Below are positions 8,348 through 17,236 of a stretch of 43,399 nt of DNA, one piece after another. The stretch spans positions 1-43,399 of the forward strand of contig CAXTBN010000021.1 of the NCBI GenBank assembly GCA_964242895.1. The letters are read 5' to 3'. How positions within the stretch are numbered: position 1 is the stretch's first letter; every line of letters begins with the position of its first letter. This stretch comes from JASLDZ01 sp964242895. GTDB taxonomy: Bacteria > Pseudomonadota > Alphaproteobacteria > Caulobacterales > Caulobacteraceae. The position numbers were made by a program, and so were the translations under genes. A model generated the notes under the pieces. The model did no database searches. It saw only the letters and a program-made list of their open reading frames with translations, and was not told the DNA's origin.

Positions 8348-10192
8348 GTGCCCGCCCCCACGCTCGACGACGCGCGCGAGACCCTACGCACCACCTTCGG
8401 CCACGCCGAGTTCCGCGGACTGCAGGCCCCGGTCATCACCGAGGTGCTGGCCGGGCGCAACGCCGTGGCCGTGCTGCCGACCGGGGGCGGCAAGAGCCTG
8501 TGCTACCAGATCCCGGCCATGCTCCGGCCCGGGGTGGCGCTGGTGGTCTCGCCGCTGATCGCGCTGATGGCCGACCAGGTGGCGGGGCTGCGGCAGGCGG
8601 GTGTGGCGGCCGCGCGGCTCGATTCGAACACCTCGCCCGACGAGCGCTCCGACACTTGGCGCAGGCTCGGCGAGGGCGCGCTCGACCTCCTGTACATGAG
8701 CCCGGAGGGGCTGATGGCCGGCTCCATGCTGGAGCGCCTGGCGCAGCGCGAGCTGGCGCTGGTGGCCATCGACGAGGCGCACTGCGTCAGCCAGTGGGGC
8801 CACGACTTCCGCCCCGAGTACCGCACCCTCGGCCGGCTCGCCGAGGTGTTCCCCGACGTCCCGCGCCTGGCGGTCACCGCGACCGCCGACGCCCGCACGC
8901 GCGCGGATATCCGCCAGGCGCTCCACCTGGCTGACGCGCGCGAGTTCGTCGACAGCTTCGCCCGCCCGAACCTGGCGCTGTCCGCCGAGCGCAAGACGGG
9001 CGGCCCCAAGAGCACGCACGAGCGGGTGATCGAGCTGGTGCGCGCCCGGCCCAAGCGCGCGGGCGTCATATACACCGGCTCGCGCGACGGGGCCGACGCC
9101 CTGGCCGCCAAGCTGCGGGAGACGGGCGCGCCGGCGGTCGCCTACCACGCCGGGCTCGACAAGGCCGTGCGCGAGAAGCGGCTCACCCACTTCCTCGACG
9201 CCGACGAGGCGGTGATGGTGGCGACCATCGCCTTCGGCATGGGGGTGGACAAGCCGGACGTGCGCTTCGTCATCCACGCCGACCCGCCCTCCTCCATCGA
9301 GGCCTACTGGCAAGAGATCGGCCGCGCGGGCCGCGACGGCGACCCGGCAGAGGGCGTCACCCTTTACGGCGCCTCCGACCTCGCCTGGGCGCTGCGACGG
9401 ATCGACGAGCGAGAGATGGAGGCTGAGCAGAAGGCGGTGCAGACGGCCAAGGCGCGCCGTCTCTACGCCATGCTCGACGGCGGCGGCTGCCGCCCGGCCG
9501 CGGTGCGCCGCTACTTCGGCGAGGAGGCGGTGGAGCCCTGCGGCGTGTGCGACCTCTGCGCCGCCCCGCCGCGCCTGCGCGACATGACCACCGCGGCGCA
9601 GAAGCTGCTCGCCGCCGTGCACCGGCTGGGCGGCCGCTTCGGGCGCGGCCGCGTGGTCGACCACCTGATGGCGCGCACCAAGGAGCCGCACGCGGCCGAG
9701 ACGCAGCTCTCCACCTGGGGCGTCGGGGGCGACCTGCCCCAGGCGGCGTGGCGTGGCGTGCTGGACCAGCTCCTGTTCGACGGCCTGCTGCGCGAGGACC
9801 CCAACGACGGCCGCCCTCTCGTCGGCCTGGGCGAGCCCGACGCCGTACGCGCCGTCTACCGCGGCGAACGTCGGGTGGAGGTGCGCGACGACCTCGCCGC
9901 CCGGGCGGAGAAGCGCGCGCCGCGGCCGCCGCGCGGGCCGGGTTCGCTCGGGCAGGCGACCGAGATCGCGGTGCAGGACCGCCCGACGTTCGAGGCGCTG
10001 CGAACCTGGCGCAAGGAGGAGGCGCAAGCTCAGCAGGTACCCGCCTACGTCATCTTCCCCGACCGCACCCTCGCCGAGATCGCCCGCACCCGCCCGGGGA
10101 ACATGGCGGCTTTGGCGCCGGTGGCGGGCGTGGGAGAGGCCAAGCTCGACCGCTACGGCGAAGCCGTGCTGCAGGTGGTCAGGAACGCGTAG
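8348..10192 (+). CDS. recQ: ATP-dependent DNA helicase RecQ
   Basis: This is a 3'-5' DNA helicase of about 614 residues for recombination repair and stalled forks. In order it has: FRGLQAPVITEVLAGRNAV and Walker A LPTGGGKSLCYQ; DEAH in VAIDEAHCVSQWGHDFRPEY; TATA; the C-terminal helicase lobe with YHAGLDK, ATIAFGMGVDKPDVRFVIH and QEIGRAGRDG; a RecQ-Ct zinc site (GGGCRP...CGVCDLC); a winged-helix region; and a C-terminal HRDC domain (FEALRTWRKEEAQ...AGVGEAKLDRYG). The GTG at 8348 lies five bases after mobA and gives the family N-terminus. An ATG at 8270 lies inside mobA and adds unrelated residues. Confidence 0.95.
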   Translation: MPAPTLDDARETLRTTFGHAEFRGLQAPVITEVLAGRNAVAVLPTGGGKSLCYQIPAMLRPGVALVVSPLIALMADQVAGLRQAGVAAARLDSNTSPDERSDTWRRLGEGALDLLYMSPEGLMAGSMLERLAQRELALVAIDEAHCVSQWGHDFRPEYRTLGRLAEVFPDVPRLAVTATADARTRADIRQALHLADAREFVDSFARPNLALSAERKTGGPKSTHERVIELVRARPKRAGVIYTGSRDGADALAAKLRETGAPAVAYHAGLDKAVREKRLTHFLDADEAVMVATIAFGMGVDKPDVRFVIHADPPSSIEAYWQEIGRAGRDGDPAEGVTLYGASDLAWALRRIDEREMEAEQKAVQTAKARRLYAMLDGGGCRPAAVRRYFGEEAVEPCGVCDLCAAPPRLRDMTTAAQKLLAAVHRLGGRFGRGRVVDHLMARTKEPHAAETQLSTWGVGGDLPQAAWRGVLDQLLFDGLLREDPNDGRPLVGLGEPDAVRAVYRGERRVEVRDDLAARAEKRAPRPPRGPGSLGQATEIAVQDRPTFEALRTWRKEEAQAQQVPAYVIFPDRTLAEIARTRPGNMAALAPVAGVGEAKLDRYGEAVLQVVRNA

Positions 10193-10220
10193 CCCTTCTC
10201 CCGTTCTCAGGAGAGGGAGG
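10193..10220. terminator. Possible bidirectional terminator between recQ and the S9 peptidase
   Basis: The 35-base convergent gap contains CCCTTCTCCC, a short spacer, then GGAGAGGGAGGG. These pair imperfectly (one bulge) into a pyrimidine/purine hairpin. The placement between convergent stops suggests a shared terminator, but the stem is not perfect. Confidence 0.35.
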
Positions 10221-10227
10221 GCGGTTG

Positions 10228-12324
10228 CTACTCCGCCTTCACCGCCGCCGCCGGCCCGCCCGCGCGGTAGCGGTCGAACCAAGCGAGGATGGCCGCCGTC
10301 TTCGCCGCGGACTGCGAGGGGCGCGATGCGATGGTCTCGTGGCTCGCGCCCGGCACGTAGATCAGGCTGGTCGGCACGTTCCTGATCTGCAGCGCGTCGT
10401 AGAGCTGCTCGGCTTCGGCCGGAGGCGTGCGGTGGTCGTCCTCGCCCACGATCACCAGGGTAGGCGTTTTCACGTTTCCGACCAGCGACAGGGGTGAGCG
10501 GCGCCAATACTGCTCCGGATCCTCCCAAGGCGGCTTGCCGAACCAGTATTTGCCCATGAATGTGTAGCCGTCGGTGGCGAGCACTTCGCTGGTCCAGTTG
10601 ATCACCGGCTTCTGCGCGGCGGCGGCCTTGAAGCGGTCGGTCTTCCCGACGATCCAGGCCGTGAGCAGGCCGCCGCCCGAGCCGCCGGTGACGAACAGCG
10701 CGCCCGGGTCGACCGGGCCGTGTGCGACCGCGTCGTCGACCACGCTCATCAGGTCGTCGTAGTCGTGGCTGGGGTAGTTGTGGTGGATCTGGTTGGCGAA
10801 GCTGTCGCCGTACGAGGTCGAGCCCCGCGGGTTGGCGTAGAGCACGACGTAGCCGTGCGAGGCGTACAGCTGGTCGTCGTCCGACCACGCCGGCCCGTAG
10901 GAAGAGAACGGGCCGCCGTGGATCTCCAGGATGGTCGGGTATTTCTTCTGCGGGTCATAGCCGGGGGGCGTCACCATCCAGTAGTCGATGCCGAGCCCGT
11001 CGGCCGAGCTCTTCACCGCGTGCGCGGTCACGTGGCCGAGCGTCTTGCCATCGAACAGGCCGGCGTTGAGGTCTGTGAGCTTGCGCACGCGGCCGCCGGG
11101 GCCGGCCACCGCCACGTCGGCCGGGTGCTCGCCATCGCCGACGGTGACCGCCACCACGCCCGTGCGCGAGACGGAGAAGCCGCCGCCCGAGTACGGCCGG
11201 TCCAGCGCGCCGCCGGTCAGGCCGGAGGCGACCGTGGTCACGGACCCGTCCAGGCCGACGCGCGCCACCTTGGTGTCGCCCCGGTCCGCGTAGAGCACGT
11301 AGATCGAGCGCCCGTCCGCCGCCCATCGGGGCTCCGACACCGAGCGGTCGAGATCGGCCGTGAGCACGCGCGAGCCCGAGCCGTCGCGGTTCATCACCGA
11401 CAGGCGCGCGTTGGTGTAGCCCATGAACTTGTCGTCGTAGCCGGTGTAGGCGACCAGCTTTCCGTCGGGTGAGACGGCGGGCGAGGTGTCCGGCCCGAAG
11501 CGATGGGTGAGCTGCTTCAGCGCGCCGTCGGCGACCGAGACCTCGAACACCTCCGAATCGCCCTCGCGGTCGCGGTTCGGGCCGTGGTCGGAGGAGAACA
11601 GGACGGAGCGGCCGTCCGGCGTCCACGAGACCCGCCCGCCCTCGTCGAAGGCGCCGAAGGTGAGCTGGCGCGGCGCCCCGCCGTCGGCGCTGACCACGAA
11701 CACGTGGTCGTAGCCGGGCCGCAGGTAGCCCTCGCCGTCCTCGCGGTAGTGCACGCGGTCGATCACCTTAAGCGCGTCGGCCCACTTCGCGCCTTCCGGC
11801 TTCTTCATGGGCGCGCCCAGGCTCGTCGGATCGTCGGGCGTGAACATGGAGAAGGCGATGGTGCGGCCGTCGGGCGACCACGTCATCGCGCTGGGGCTCT
11901 CCGGCAGGTCGGTGATGCGCGCGGAGACGCCCGTGGCCAGCCAGCGCACGAACAGCTGCGGGCGACCGCCCTCCTCGCTCGCCACGTAGGCGACGCGCTC
12001 GCCATCGGGCGACCAGCGCGGGCTGGAGCCCGCCCCGGCGGCCAGCGGCGTCTGCGCGCCCGTGGCCACGTCGACCAGCCACACGGAGCGGCGCGCACGG
12101 TCGGTCATGATGTCGTAGCCGGTGCGCACGTACGCGATGCGGCGTCCGTCCGGGCTGATCTCCACGTCGCCCGCCTGTTGCAGGGCGAACAGATCGCGCG
12201 GCGCGAAGCTGCGCTGCGGCCCGACCGCCCCCGGCGCGGGTCCCGCCGCGGGCTGCGCGCGGGCTACGCCCGGGCCGGCGAGCAGCAGCGCGCAGAAGAG
12301 GGCGCGCAGGTGACGACCGGGCAT
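10228..12324 (-). CDS. Exported S9 family serine peptidase (acylaminoacyl-peptidase/Dap-like)
   Basis: This 698-residue protein begins with a signal peptide (about residues 1-23, ending VARAQ), so it acts in the periplasm or outside. Residues ~40-430 form a beta-propeller with repeated Asp-Gly blade motifs (ISPDGRRIAYVR, WSPDGERVAYVA, WSPDGRTIAFS, WTPDGRSVLFS, VSPDGKLVAYT). The C-terminal alpha/beta-hydrolase domain has oxyanion residues in ILEIHGGPFSSYG and YANPRGSTSYG, the nucleophile Ser549 in GGSGGG, Asp630 in VGEDDHRTP and His662 in GASHE. It would cleave oligopeptides, releasing N-terminal dipeptides or acyl-amino acids. It is divergent from the hybrid kinase gene. Confidence 0.94.
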   Translation of the reverse strand: MPGRHLRALFCALLLAGPGVARAQPAAGPAPGAVGPQRSFAPRDLFALQQAGDVEISPDGRRIAYVRTGYDIMTDRARRSVWLVDVATGAQTPLAAGAGSSPRWSPDGERVAYVASEEGGRPQLFVRWLATGVSARITDLPESPSAMTWSPDGRTIAFSMFTPDDPTSLGAPMKKPEGAKWADALKVIDRVHYREDGEGYLRPGYDHVFVVSADGGAPRQLTFGAFDEGGRVSWTPDGRSVLFSSDHGPNRDREGDSEVFEVSVADGALKQLTHRFGPDTSPAVSPDGKLVAYTGYDDKFMGYTNARLSVMNRDGSGSRVLTADLDRSVSEPRWAADGRSIYVLYADRGDTKVARVGLDGSVTTVASGLTGGALDRPYSGGGFSVSRTGVVAVTVGDGEHPADVAVAGPGGRVRKLTDLNAGLFDGKTLGHVTAHAVKSSADGLGIDYWMVTPPGYDPQKKYPTILEIHGGPFSSYGPAWSDDDQLYASHGYVVLYANPRGSTSYGDSFANQIHHNYPSHDYDDLMSVVDDAVAHGPVDPGALFVTGGSGGGLLTAWIVGKTDRFKAAAAQKPVINWTSEVLATDGYTFMGKYWFGKPPWEDPEQYWRRSPLSLVGNVKTPTLVIVGEDDHRTPPAEAEQLYDALQIRNVPTSLIYVPGASHETIASRPSQSAAKTAAILAWFDRYRAGGPAAAVKAE

Positions 12325-12437
12325 GGCGAACGGCTCCGCTGTGGTGCGTCGAGCTAGCGCAGGCGCGGGCTGCGGGGAAGCGTCAAGCCGATTGCAACAT
12401 TTGACGGTCCAGAACAGCGGCGGAGACTCGCCCGCGC

Positions 12438-14927
12438 ATGCCCATACGCTCCCTGTCCCGCAGCCTGCTCCTCGGCGTCGGCGTCACCGCCGTGACGACG
12501 ACGCTGCTGGCGTCGGTGGCCGCCTTCTTCGTGTTCCGCGACGACCTGACCCGGCGCCAGCTGGAGCACGTGCAGGAGTACACGCAACAACGGGGCCAGA
12601 ACGTCGGCCGCAAGTTCGTCGCCCTGTCCGGCATCCACGCGCAGGCCGCCGCCCAGCTCACCTCGCGCATGGACACCCTGTCCGCCGGGCAGGTCCGATC
12701 GCTGCTCGACCGGCGCCTGCCCCTGCAGGCCGATGGCACCCGGCGCAGCCGCCCGGAGACGTTCGACGGCGTGATCGACGAGAGCGGCGATCGGATCGCC
12801 GGCATGGGGGCTTTCGTCGCCCGTGGAGCAGACCTCGACCCGCTCGAAGCCGCCGCCCTGGCGTCGGGCTTCAACGTGGTGAGCCGCTTCGGCGAGAGCA
12901 TCACCTCCAGTTACGACAACTTCTACTTCGCCACCCCGAACAACCGGGTGGTCATGTACGCGCCCCGCCGGCCCGACCGACTGATGTTCTACCGCCACGA
13001 CGCGCCGGCGAACCTCGACTTCAGCGGCGAGGAGATGATGCGCATGGTGGCGCCCGCGGCCGACCCCTCCGGCCGCACGCGCTGCACCTCGCTCCAGCGC
13101 CTGATCCAGGACACGGAGGGCAAGCGGCTGGCGACGGCGTGCCTGACGCCCTTCCGCTACCGCGGCCGCTACGTCGGCGCCTTCGGCTCCTCGCTCGAGC
13201 TGAGCGACTACCTCGCCAGCGCCGTCAAATCGGAGTCCGACCAGGACACCAGCCTGCTGGTGCGCGCGCAGGGCGACGTCGTCGCCATGTCCGGGCGGTC
13301 CGTGGCCGAGACCGCGACGCCCTCGCCCGAGCTCCTGGCGCGCATCGACCACGATTTCGACGTCAAGCGGCTGCTGGCGACGGTCAGGGCCGACGGACGC
13401 GCGAGCGGCGTGGTGCGCAGCCCGAACGGACGCTCCATCGTCGGCTACGCGCGCATTCCCGGCCCCGACTGGTGGCTCCTGATCGCCTATCCCGAAGCCG
13501 AGCTGCAGGCCGCGGCCATGCGGCCGGCCTCCCTCATCCTGAGCCTCGGCCTCCTCGCCTCCCTGGTGCAGACGGCGCTGATCGTCGCCTTCGCCCGCCG
13601 GACGCTGGCGCGCCCGCTGCAGCGGCTGGCGGCGAGCTGCGACACCGACGCGCCCACCGGCGACCTGCAGCAGCGCGACGACGAGATCGGTGTGCTCGGC
13701 CGCGCCCTGGCCGGCGAACGCGCCAAGGCGCAGGCCGCACTGGCCTCGCTGGAGGAGCGGGTCGCGGCGCGCACGGCGGACCTCGAGCGCGCCTCCACCG
13801 AGAAGGACCGCTTCCTGGCCAACATGAGCCACGAACTGCGCACGCCGCTGAACGGGGTGATCGCGGTGTCCGAGACGCTCGCCGGGCTGCAGCGCTCGGC
13901 GCGGGCGCGCGAGATGGCGCGGTTGATCGTGAGCTCCAGCCGCCTGCTGGAGCACGTGCTGTCGGACATCCTGGACTTCTCTCGCCTGGAGGCGGGCGAC
14001 GTGCGGCTCGCCGCCGAGCCGTTCGACCTGCAGCAGGCGCTGGAGCACGTGGCCGAGCTGCACCGCGCGGTGGCGGAGTCGAAGAAGCTCGGCCTCGCCG
14101 TCGAGATCGCGCCCGGGCTGCACGGCCGATGGATGGGCGACGGCATCCGCCTGACGCAGGTGGTCTCGAACCTGCTCTCCAACGCCGTCAAGTTCACCGA
14201 GGCCGGCCGCGTGACCCTGCGCGCCGCCGAAGCGGACGGGGGCGTGACCGTGTCGGTCTCCGACACGGGCATCGGCTTCGACGCCGACGTGCGCGCGCGC
14301 CTGTTCCAGCGCTTCGAACAGGCGGACCTCTCCATCCGCCGACGTTTCGGCGGCACGGGCCTGGGCCTGGCGATCTGCCGGTCGCTGGTGGAGGCCATGG
14401 GCGGCCGCATCCGCGCGGTCTCCACGCCCGGCCTCGGCTCGACCTTCGTCGTGGAGCTGCCGCTTCACCGCGCGGCCGCCGGTCTGGACGACGCGGGGCC
14501 GCCGTCGAGCGCGGAGGAGGCGGTGCTCGCAGGCGTGCGCGTGCTGCTCGCGGAGGATCACCCGACCAACCAGAAGGTGGTGGAGCTGATCCTGGAGTCT
14601 GCGGGCGTGGAGCTCGTCACGGTGGAGAACGGGCGCGAGGCGCTGGACGCGCTCTCCACCTCGGCCTTCGACCTCGTGCTCATGGACATGCAGATGCCGG
14701 AGATGGACGGCCTGTCCGCGACGCGGCTCTGGCGCGAGCGCGAGCAGCTGCTGCACCTGCGGCGCACGCCCATCGTGATGCTGACGGCGCACGCGCTGGA
14801 GGACCACGCGCAGGAGAGCCTGCGCGCCGGGGCCGACCGCCACCTCTCCAAGCCCATCCGCGCCGCCGACCTGTTGGCCACGGTGGACGAACTCACGGCG
14901 GAGGACGCGGGCCGACACGCGGCCTGA
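12438..14927 (+). CDS. Hybrid sensor histidine kinase with periplasmic sensor and C-terminal receiver
   Basis: This membrane kinase has 829 residues. TM1 is ~10-33. A large extracytoplasmic sensor follows (~35-360, probably dCache-like) and then TM2 ~364-386. A short HAMP-like linker and coiled coil (~388-455) lead to the HisKA dimerization domain with His465 in NMSHELRTPLNGV. The HATPase domain has N box SNLLSNAVKF, G1 VSDTGIGF and G2 GGTGLGLAI. A receiver at ~699-815 has acidic LAEDH, phospho-acceptor Asp750 in LMDMQMPEMDG and Lys852-type SKPI. There is no HPt domain and no response regulator nearby, so the phosphorelay partner must be elsewhere. The sensed signal is unknown. Confidence 0.93.
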   Translation: MPIRSLSRSLLLGVGVTAVTTTLLASVAAFFVFRDDLTRRQLEHVQEYTQQRGQNVGRKFVALSGIHAQAAAQLTSRMDTLSAGQVRSLLDRRLPLQADGTRRSRPETFDGVIDESGDRIAGMGAFVARGADLDPLEAAALASGFNVVSRFGESITSSYDNFYFATPNNRVVMYAPRRPDRLMFYRHDAPANLDFSGEEMMRMVAPAADPSGRTRCTSLQRLIQDTEGKRLATACLTPFRYRGRYVGAFGSSLELSDYLASAVKSESDQDTSLLVRAQGDVVAMSGRSVAETATPSPELLARIDHDFDVKRLLATVRADGRASGVVRSPNGRSIVGYARIPGPDWWLLIAYPEAELQAAAMRPASLILSLGLLASLVQTALIVAFARRTLARPLQRLAASCDTDAPTGDLQQRDDEIGVLGRALAGERAKAQAALASLEERVAARTADLERASTEKDRFLANMSHELRTPLNGVIAVSETLAGLQRSARAREMARLIVSSSRLLEHVLSDILDFSRLEAGDVRLAAEPFDLQQALEHVAELHRAVAESKKLGLAVEIAPGLHGRWMGDGIRLTQVVSNLLSNAVKFTEAGRVTLRAAEADGGVTVSVSDTGIGFDADVRARLFQRFEQADLSIRRRFGGTGLGLAICRSLVEAMGGRIRAVSTPGLGSTFVVELPLHRAAAGLDDAGPPSSAEEAVLAGVRVLLAEDHPTNQKVVELILESAGVELVTVENGREALDALSTSAFDLVLMDMQMPEMDGLSATRLWREREQLLHLRRTPIVMLTAHALEDHAQESLRAGADRHLSKPIRAADLLATVDELTAEDAGRHAA

Positions 14928-14979
14928 GCCTCGGCCGCCGCCGGGGAGAACACCGGGGCGGTTCGCGAGTTGATGCGGC

Positions 14980-16062
14980 ATGCCCGCGCGCGCCGCCGTT
15001 CCCGACCAGCCTCTCGTCCTGTCGGATGCGTCGACAGTGGTGCGGGCGCGCTTCGCGGCGGTCGTCTCACGGTTCGACCGGACGCGCCCGGTCTGGGTGC
15101 TCGGCCACAACGACGCCGACGGCCTCTCCGCGACCGCCCTGTTCACCCGCGCCTTCACCGCCGCGGGCTGGAGCGTGCGCACCCGCATCGTCGGCCGCGG
15201 CGAGAGCCCCTGGTCCGCCGAGATGCGCGAGGAGCTCGCGGGCGTCGACGCCGGCGGGATCGTGGTGACGGACCTGGGCGTGCGCGACGGCGCGCCGAAG
15301 CCGGGCGTCCCGACGGTGGTCGTCGACCACCACGTGCCGACCGGCGCCCCCGACGCGGAGGTGATCACCGGCTACGGTCTCGACCCGATCCCGACCTCAT
15401 CGCTGCTGGCCTTCTGGTGCGCGGGCGCTCTGGCCGATCCCGAGCCGTGGCTGTGGCTCGCCGCCGTGGGGCTGATCGGCGACATGGCCGACGGCGCAGG
15501 CTTTCCGGAGATGGCCGCCGCACGCCGCTACGGGATCACCGCGCTGCGCGACGCCGTGAGCCTCCTCAACGCGCCACGCCGCTCCGCTTCGGGCGACGCC
15601 GGGCCCGCGCTGGAACTCTTAATGCAGGCGGACGGCCCGCGCGAGGTGACGGACGGCTCACGCCCGCAGACGGCCGCGCTCCTCGCCGCCAAGGCGGAGG
15701 TGAAGGGCGAGCTGGACGCCGCGCGCCGGGTCGCGCCCAAGGTCCGCGAGGGCGTGGCGCTGATCCGCTTCCACTCCGCCACGCAGATCCACCCGCTGGT
15801 GGCGCAGCAATGGCGCGGGCGGCTGAAGGGCGACGTCGTGCTGGCGGCGAACACCGGCTACCGGCCGGGCTGGGTGCACTTCGCCGTGCGCACCGCGCGC
15901 GACCTGGACCTGATCGCCTGGCTCGCCGACCGCCGACCGCCCGGCGCGGACGAAGCCTACGGCTCCGGCCACAGGCAGGCCACCGGCGGCGCGCTCCGCA
16001 CGCCCGACTGGAACGCCTTCGTCGACCGACTGGGCTTCCCCGAGGAGAGGATCGCCGCATGA
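14980..16062 (+). CDS. DHH/RecJ-like single-strand exonuclease or phosphoesterase
   Basis: This 360-residue DHH-superfamily protein has the manganese-binding motifs GHNDADGLSATALF, VVTDLGVRDG, VVVDHHVP and GLIGDMADGAGF. It ends with a DHHA1-type substrate-binding GSGHRQATGGALRT. It is shorter than bacterial RecJ (about 570 residues) and nearer to archaeal-type RecJ/GAN or generic DHHA1 phosphoesterases, so activity could be single-strand DNA exonuclease or nanoRNA/dinucleotide hydrolysis. Its stop overlaps the start of the UV endonuclease gene (ATGA, 16059-16062). This coupling favours a DNA-repair role such as trimming after UvsE incision; that is inference from context. Confidence 0.88.
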   Translation: MPARAAVPDQPLVLSDASTVVRARFAAVVSRFDRTRPVWVLGHNDADGLSATALFTRAFTAAGWSVRTRIVGRGESPWSAEMREELAGVDAGGIVVTDLGVRDGAPKPGVPTVVVDHHVPTGAPDAEVITGYGLDPIPTSSLLAFWCAGALADPEPWLWLAAVGLIGDMADGAGFPEMAAARRYGITALRDAVSLLNAPRRSASGDAGPALELLMQADGPREVTDGSRPQTAALLAAKAEVKGELDAARRVAPKVREGVALIRFHSATQIHPLVAQQWRGRLKGDVVLAANTGYRPGWVHFAVRTARDLDLIAWLADRRPPGADEAYGSGHRQATGGALRTPDWNAFVDRLGFPEERIAA

Positions 16063-17192
16063 GCGCGCCCGCCGCCGCCCCGCTCCCGTCGCGCCCGCTG
16101 CGCCTGGGCTTCCCCGTCAAGGTGATGCAGCGGCCCGACCTGAAGTCCAACGACACCCGCGGCTGGCGCAAGAACCCGCATCTGAAGTGCAGCCTGGAGC
16201 ACCTGGACAAGGTCCTCGACCACCTCGCCCGGCACAAGCTCGACATGTACCGGATGTCGAGCGACATCGCCCCCTACGCCACGCACCCCGACATGCCGCA
16301 GTTCCACGGCATGGTCGCCGAGAGCGACGCGGAGCTGCGCGCCTTCGGCGACAAGGCGCGCCGGCTCGACATCCGCCTGTCGTTCCACCCCAGCCAGTAC
16401 GTGCTGCTGAACAGTCCCGACCCCAAGCTCACCGCGCGGTCGGTGTGGGACCTCGCCAGCCAGGGCGAAATGCTGGACCGCATGGGGATGGACGACACCG
16501 CCGTGCTCGTCACCCACGTGGGCGGCGTCTACGGCGACCCCGAGGCCAGCCGCGCCCGCTGGGTCACGACTTGGGAGACGCTGCCCGACGACGTCCGCCG
16601 CCGCCTCGTGCTGGAGAACGACGACATCCGCTTCTCCGCGTCCGACGTCCTCTGGATTCACGAGCGCACCGGCGTGCGCTGCGTGTTCGACTACCAGCAC
16701 CACTGGTGCCTCAACCCCGAGCGGCTGGACATGGTGGAGGCGCTGCGCGCGTTCCTCGCCACCTGGCCGCCGGGCGTGCGGCCGAAGATCCACTTCTCCT
16801 CGCCCCGTACGGAGCTGCGCGAGGTGGTGCGCTCGGCGAAGGCGAAGCCGGCCAAGGGCGAGATCACCAAGGCGGCCGTGAAGGAGAAAGCGCGTAAGAA
16901 GACCGTGCTGCTGCCGCCGATCTGGACCGGCCACGCCGACTTCACCAACCCGTTCGAGTTCGCCCGCTTCATGCGCGACGCCGAGGGGCTGGAGTTCGAC
17001 GTCATGATGGAGGGCAAATCGAAGGACATCTCGCTCCTCAAGCTGCGCCCCGACCTGCTGCGCTACGCTCCCGACGTGGCGGCGCGCTTCGGCGTTTTCC
17101 CCAGGGACGCGGCGAAGCTGGAGGCCGAGGAGGCGGCGCTCGAGGCCGACCATGACCCGGTCGACGACGACGACGTGGACGAGGCGGCGTAG
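16059..17192 (+). CDS. uvsE: UV damage endonuclease UvsE/UVDE
   Basis: This 377-residue TIM-barrel endonuclease nicks DNA 5' to UV photoproducts and starts an excision pathway independent of UvrABC. Family motifs seen are LGFPVKVM near the start, NLEHLDKVLDHL-like SLEHLDKVLDHL, YRMSSDIAPYATHP, the metal-site FHPSQYVLLNSP, VTHVGGVYGD, LVLENDD, FDYQHHWCLNP, KIHFSSPR, and GHADFTNP with DVMMEGKSKD. The ~40-residue basic insert rich in Lys and Ala (around 265-290) and an acidic tail ending DDDDVDEAA are less usual. The start ATG overlaps the TGA of the DHH gene by four bases, so it is translationally coupled. Confidence 0.95.
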   Translation: MSAPAAAPLPSRPLRLGFPVKVMQRPDLKSNDTRGWRKNPHLKCSLEHLDKVLDHLARHKLDMYRMSSDIAPYATHPDMPQFHGMVAESDAELRAFGDKARRLDIRLSFHPSQYVLLNSPDPKLTARSVWDLASQGEMLDRMGMDDTAVLVTHVGGVYGDPEASRARWVTTWETLPDDVRRRLVLENDDIRFSASDVLWIHERTGVRCVFDYQHHWCLNPERLDMVEALRAFLATWPPGVRPKIHFSSPRTELREVVRSAKAKPAKGEITKAAVKEKARKKTVLLPPIWTGHADFTNPFEFARFMRDAEGLEFDVMMEGKSKDISLLKLRPDLLRYAPDVAARFGVFPRDAAKLEAEEAALEADHDPVDDDDVDEAA

Positions 17193-17236
17193 CGCCGCAG
17201 CGCGGAACGCCCGTCGCCTGCGCGGCTTTTCCCGAC

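Noticed and set aside
8384..10888. An 834-codon minus-strand frame crossing recQ and the S9 peptidase C-terminus
   Set aside because: Its translation is compositionally biased and crosses two convincing genes on other frames.
12325..12437. A TTGACG / GCTAGCTC promoter pair for the S9 peptidase
   Set aside because: The two elements are about 22 bases apart, too far for the 10-14-base spacing of the Caulobacter housekeeping promoter as I know it.
14958..14977. GAAC and GTTC close together upstream of the DHH/uvsE operon as a LexA box
   Set aside because: They are inverted and wrongly spaced rather than the direct repeat GTTC-N7-GTTC, so SOS control of this operon is not supported.
12354..15368. 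A 1004-codon minus-strand frame opposite the hybrid kinase and DHH genes
   Set aside because: It is an antisense shadow caused by high GC at third positions; its translation is low-complexity His/Arg/Gly-rich with no family motif, and real domain motifs lie on the plus strand.
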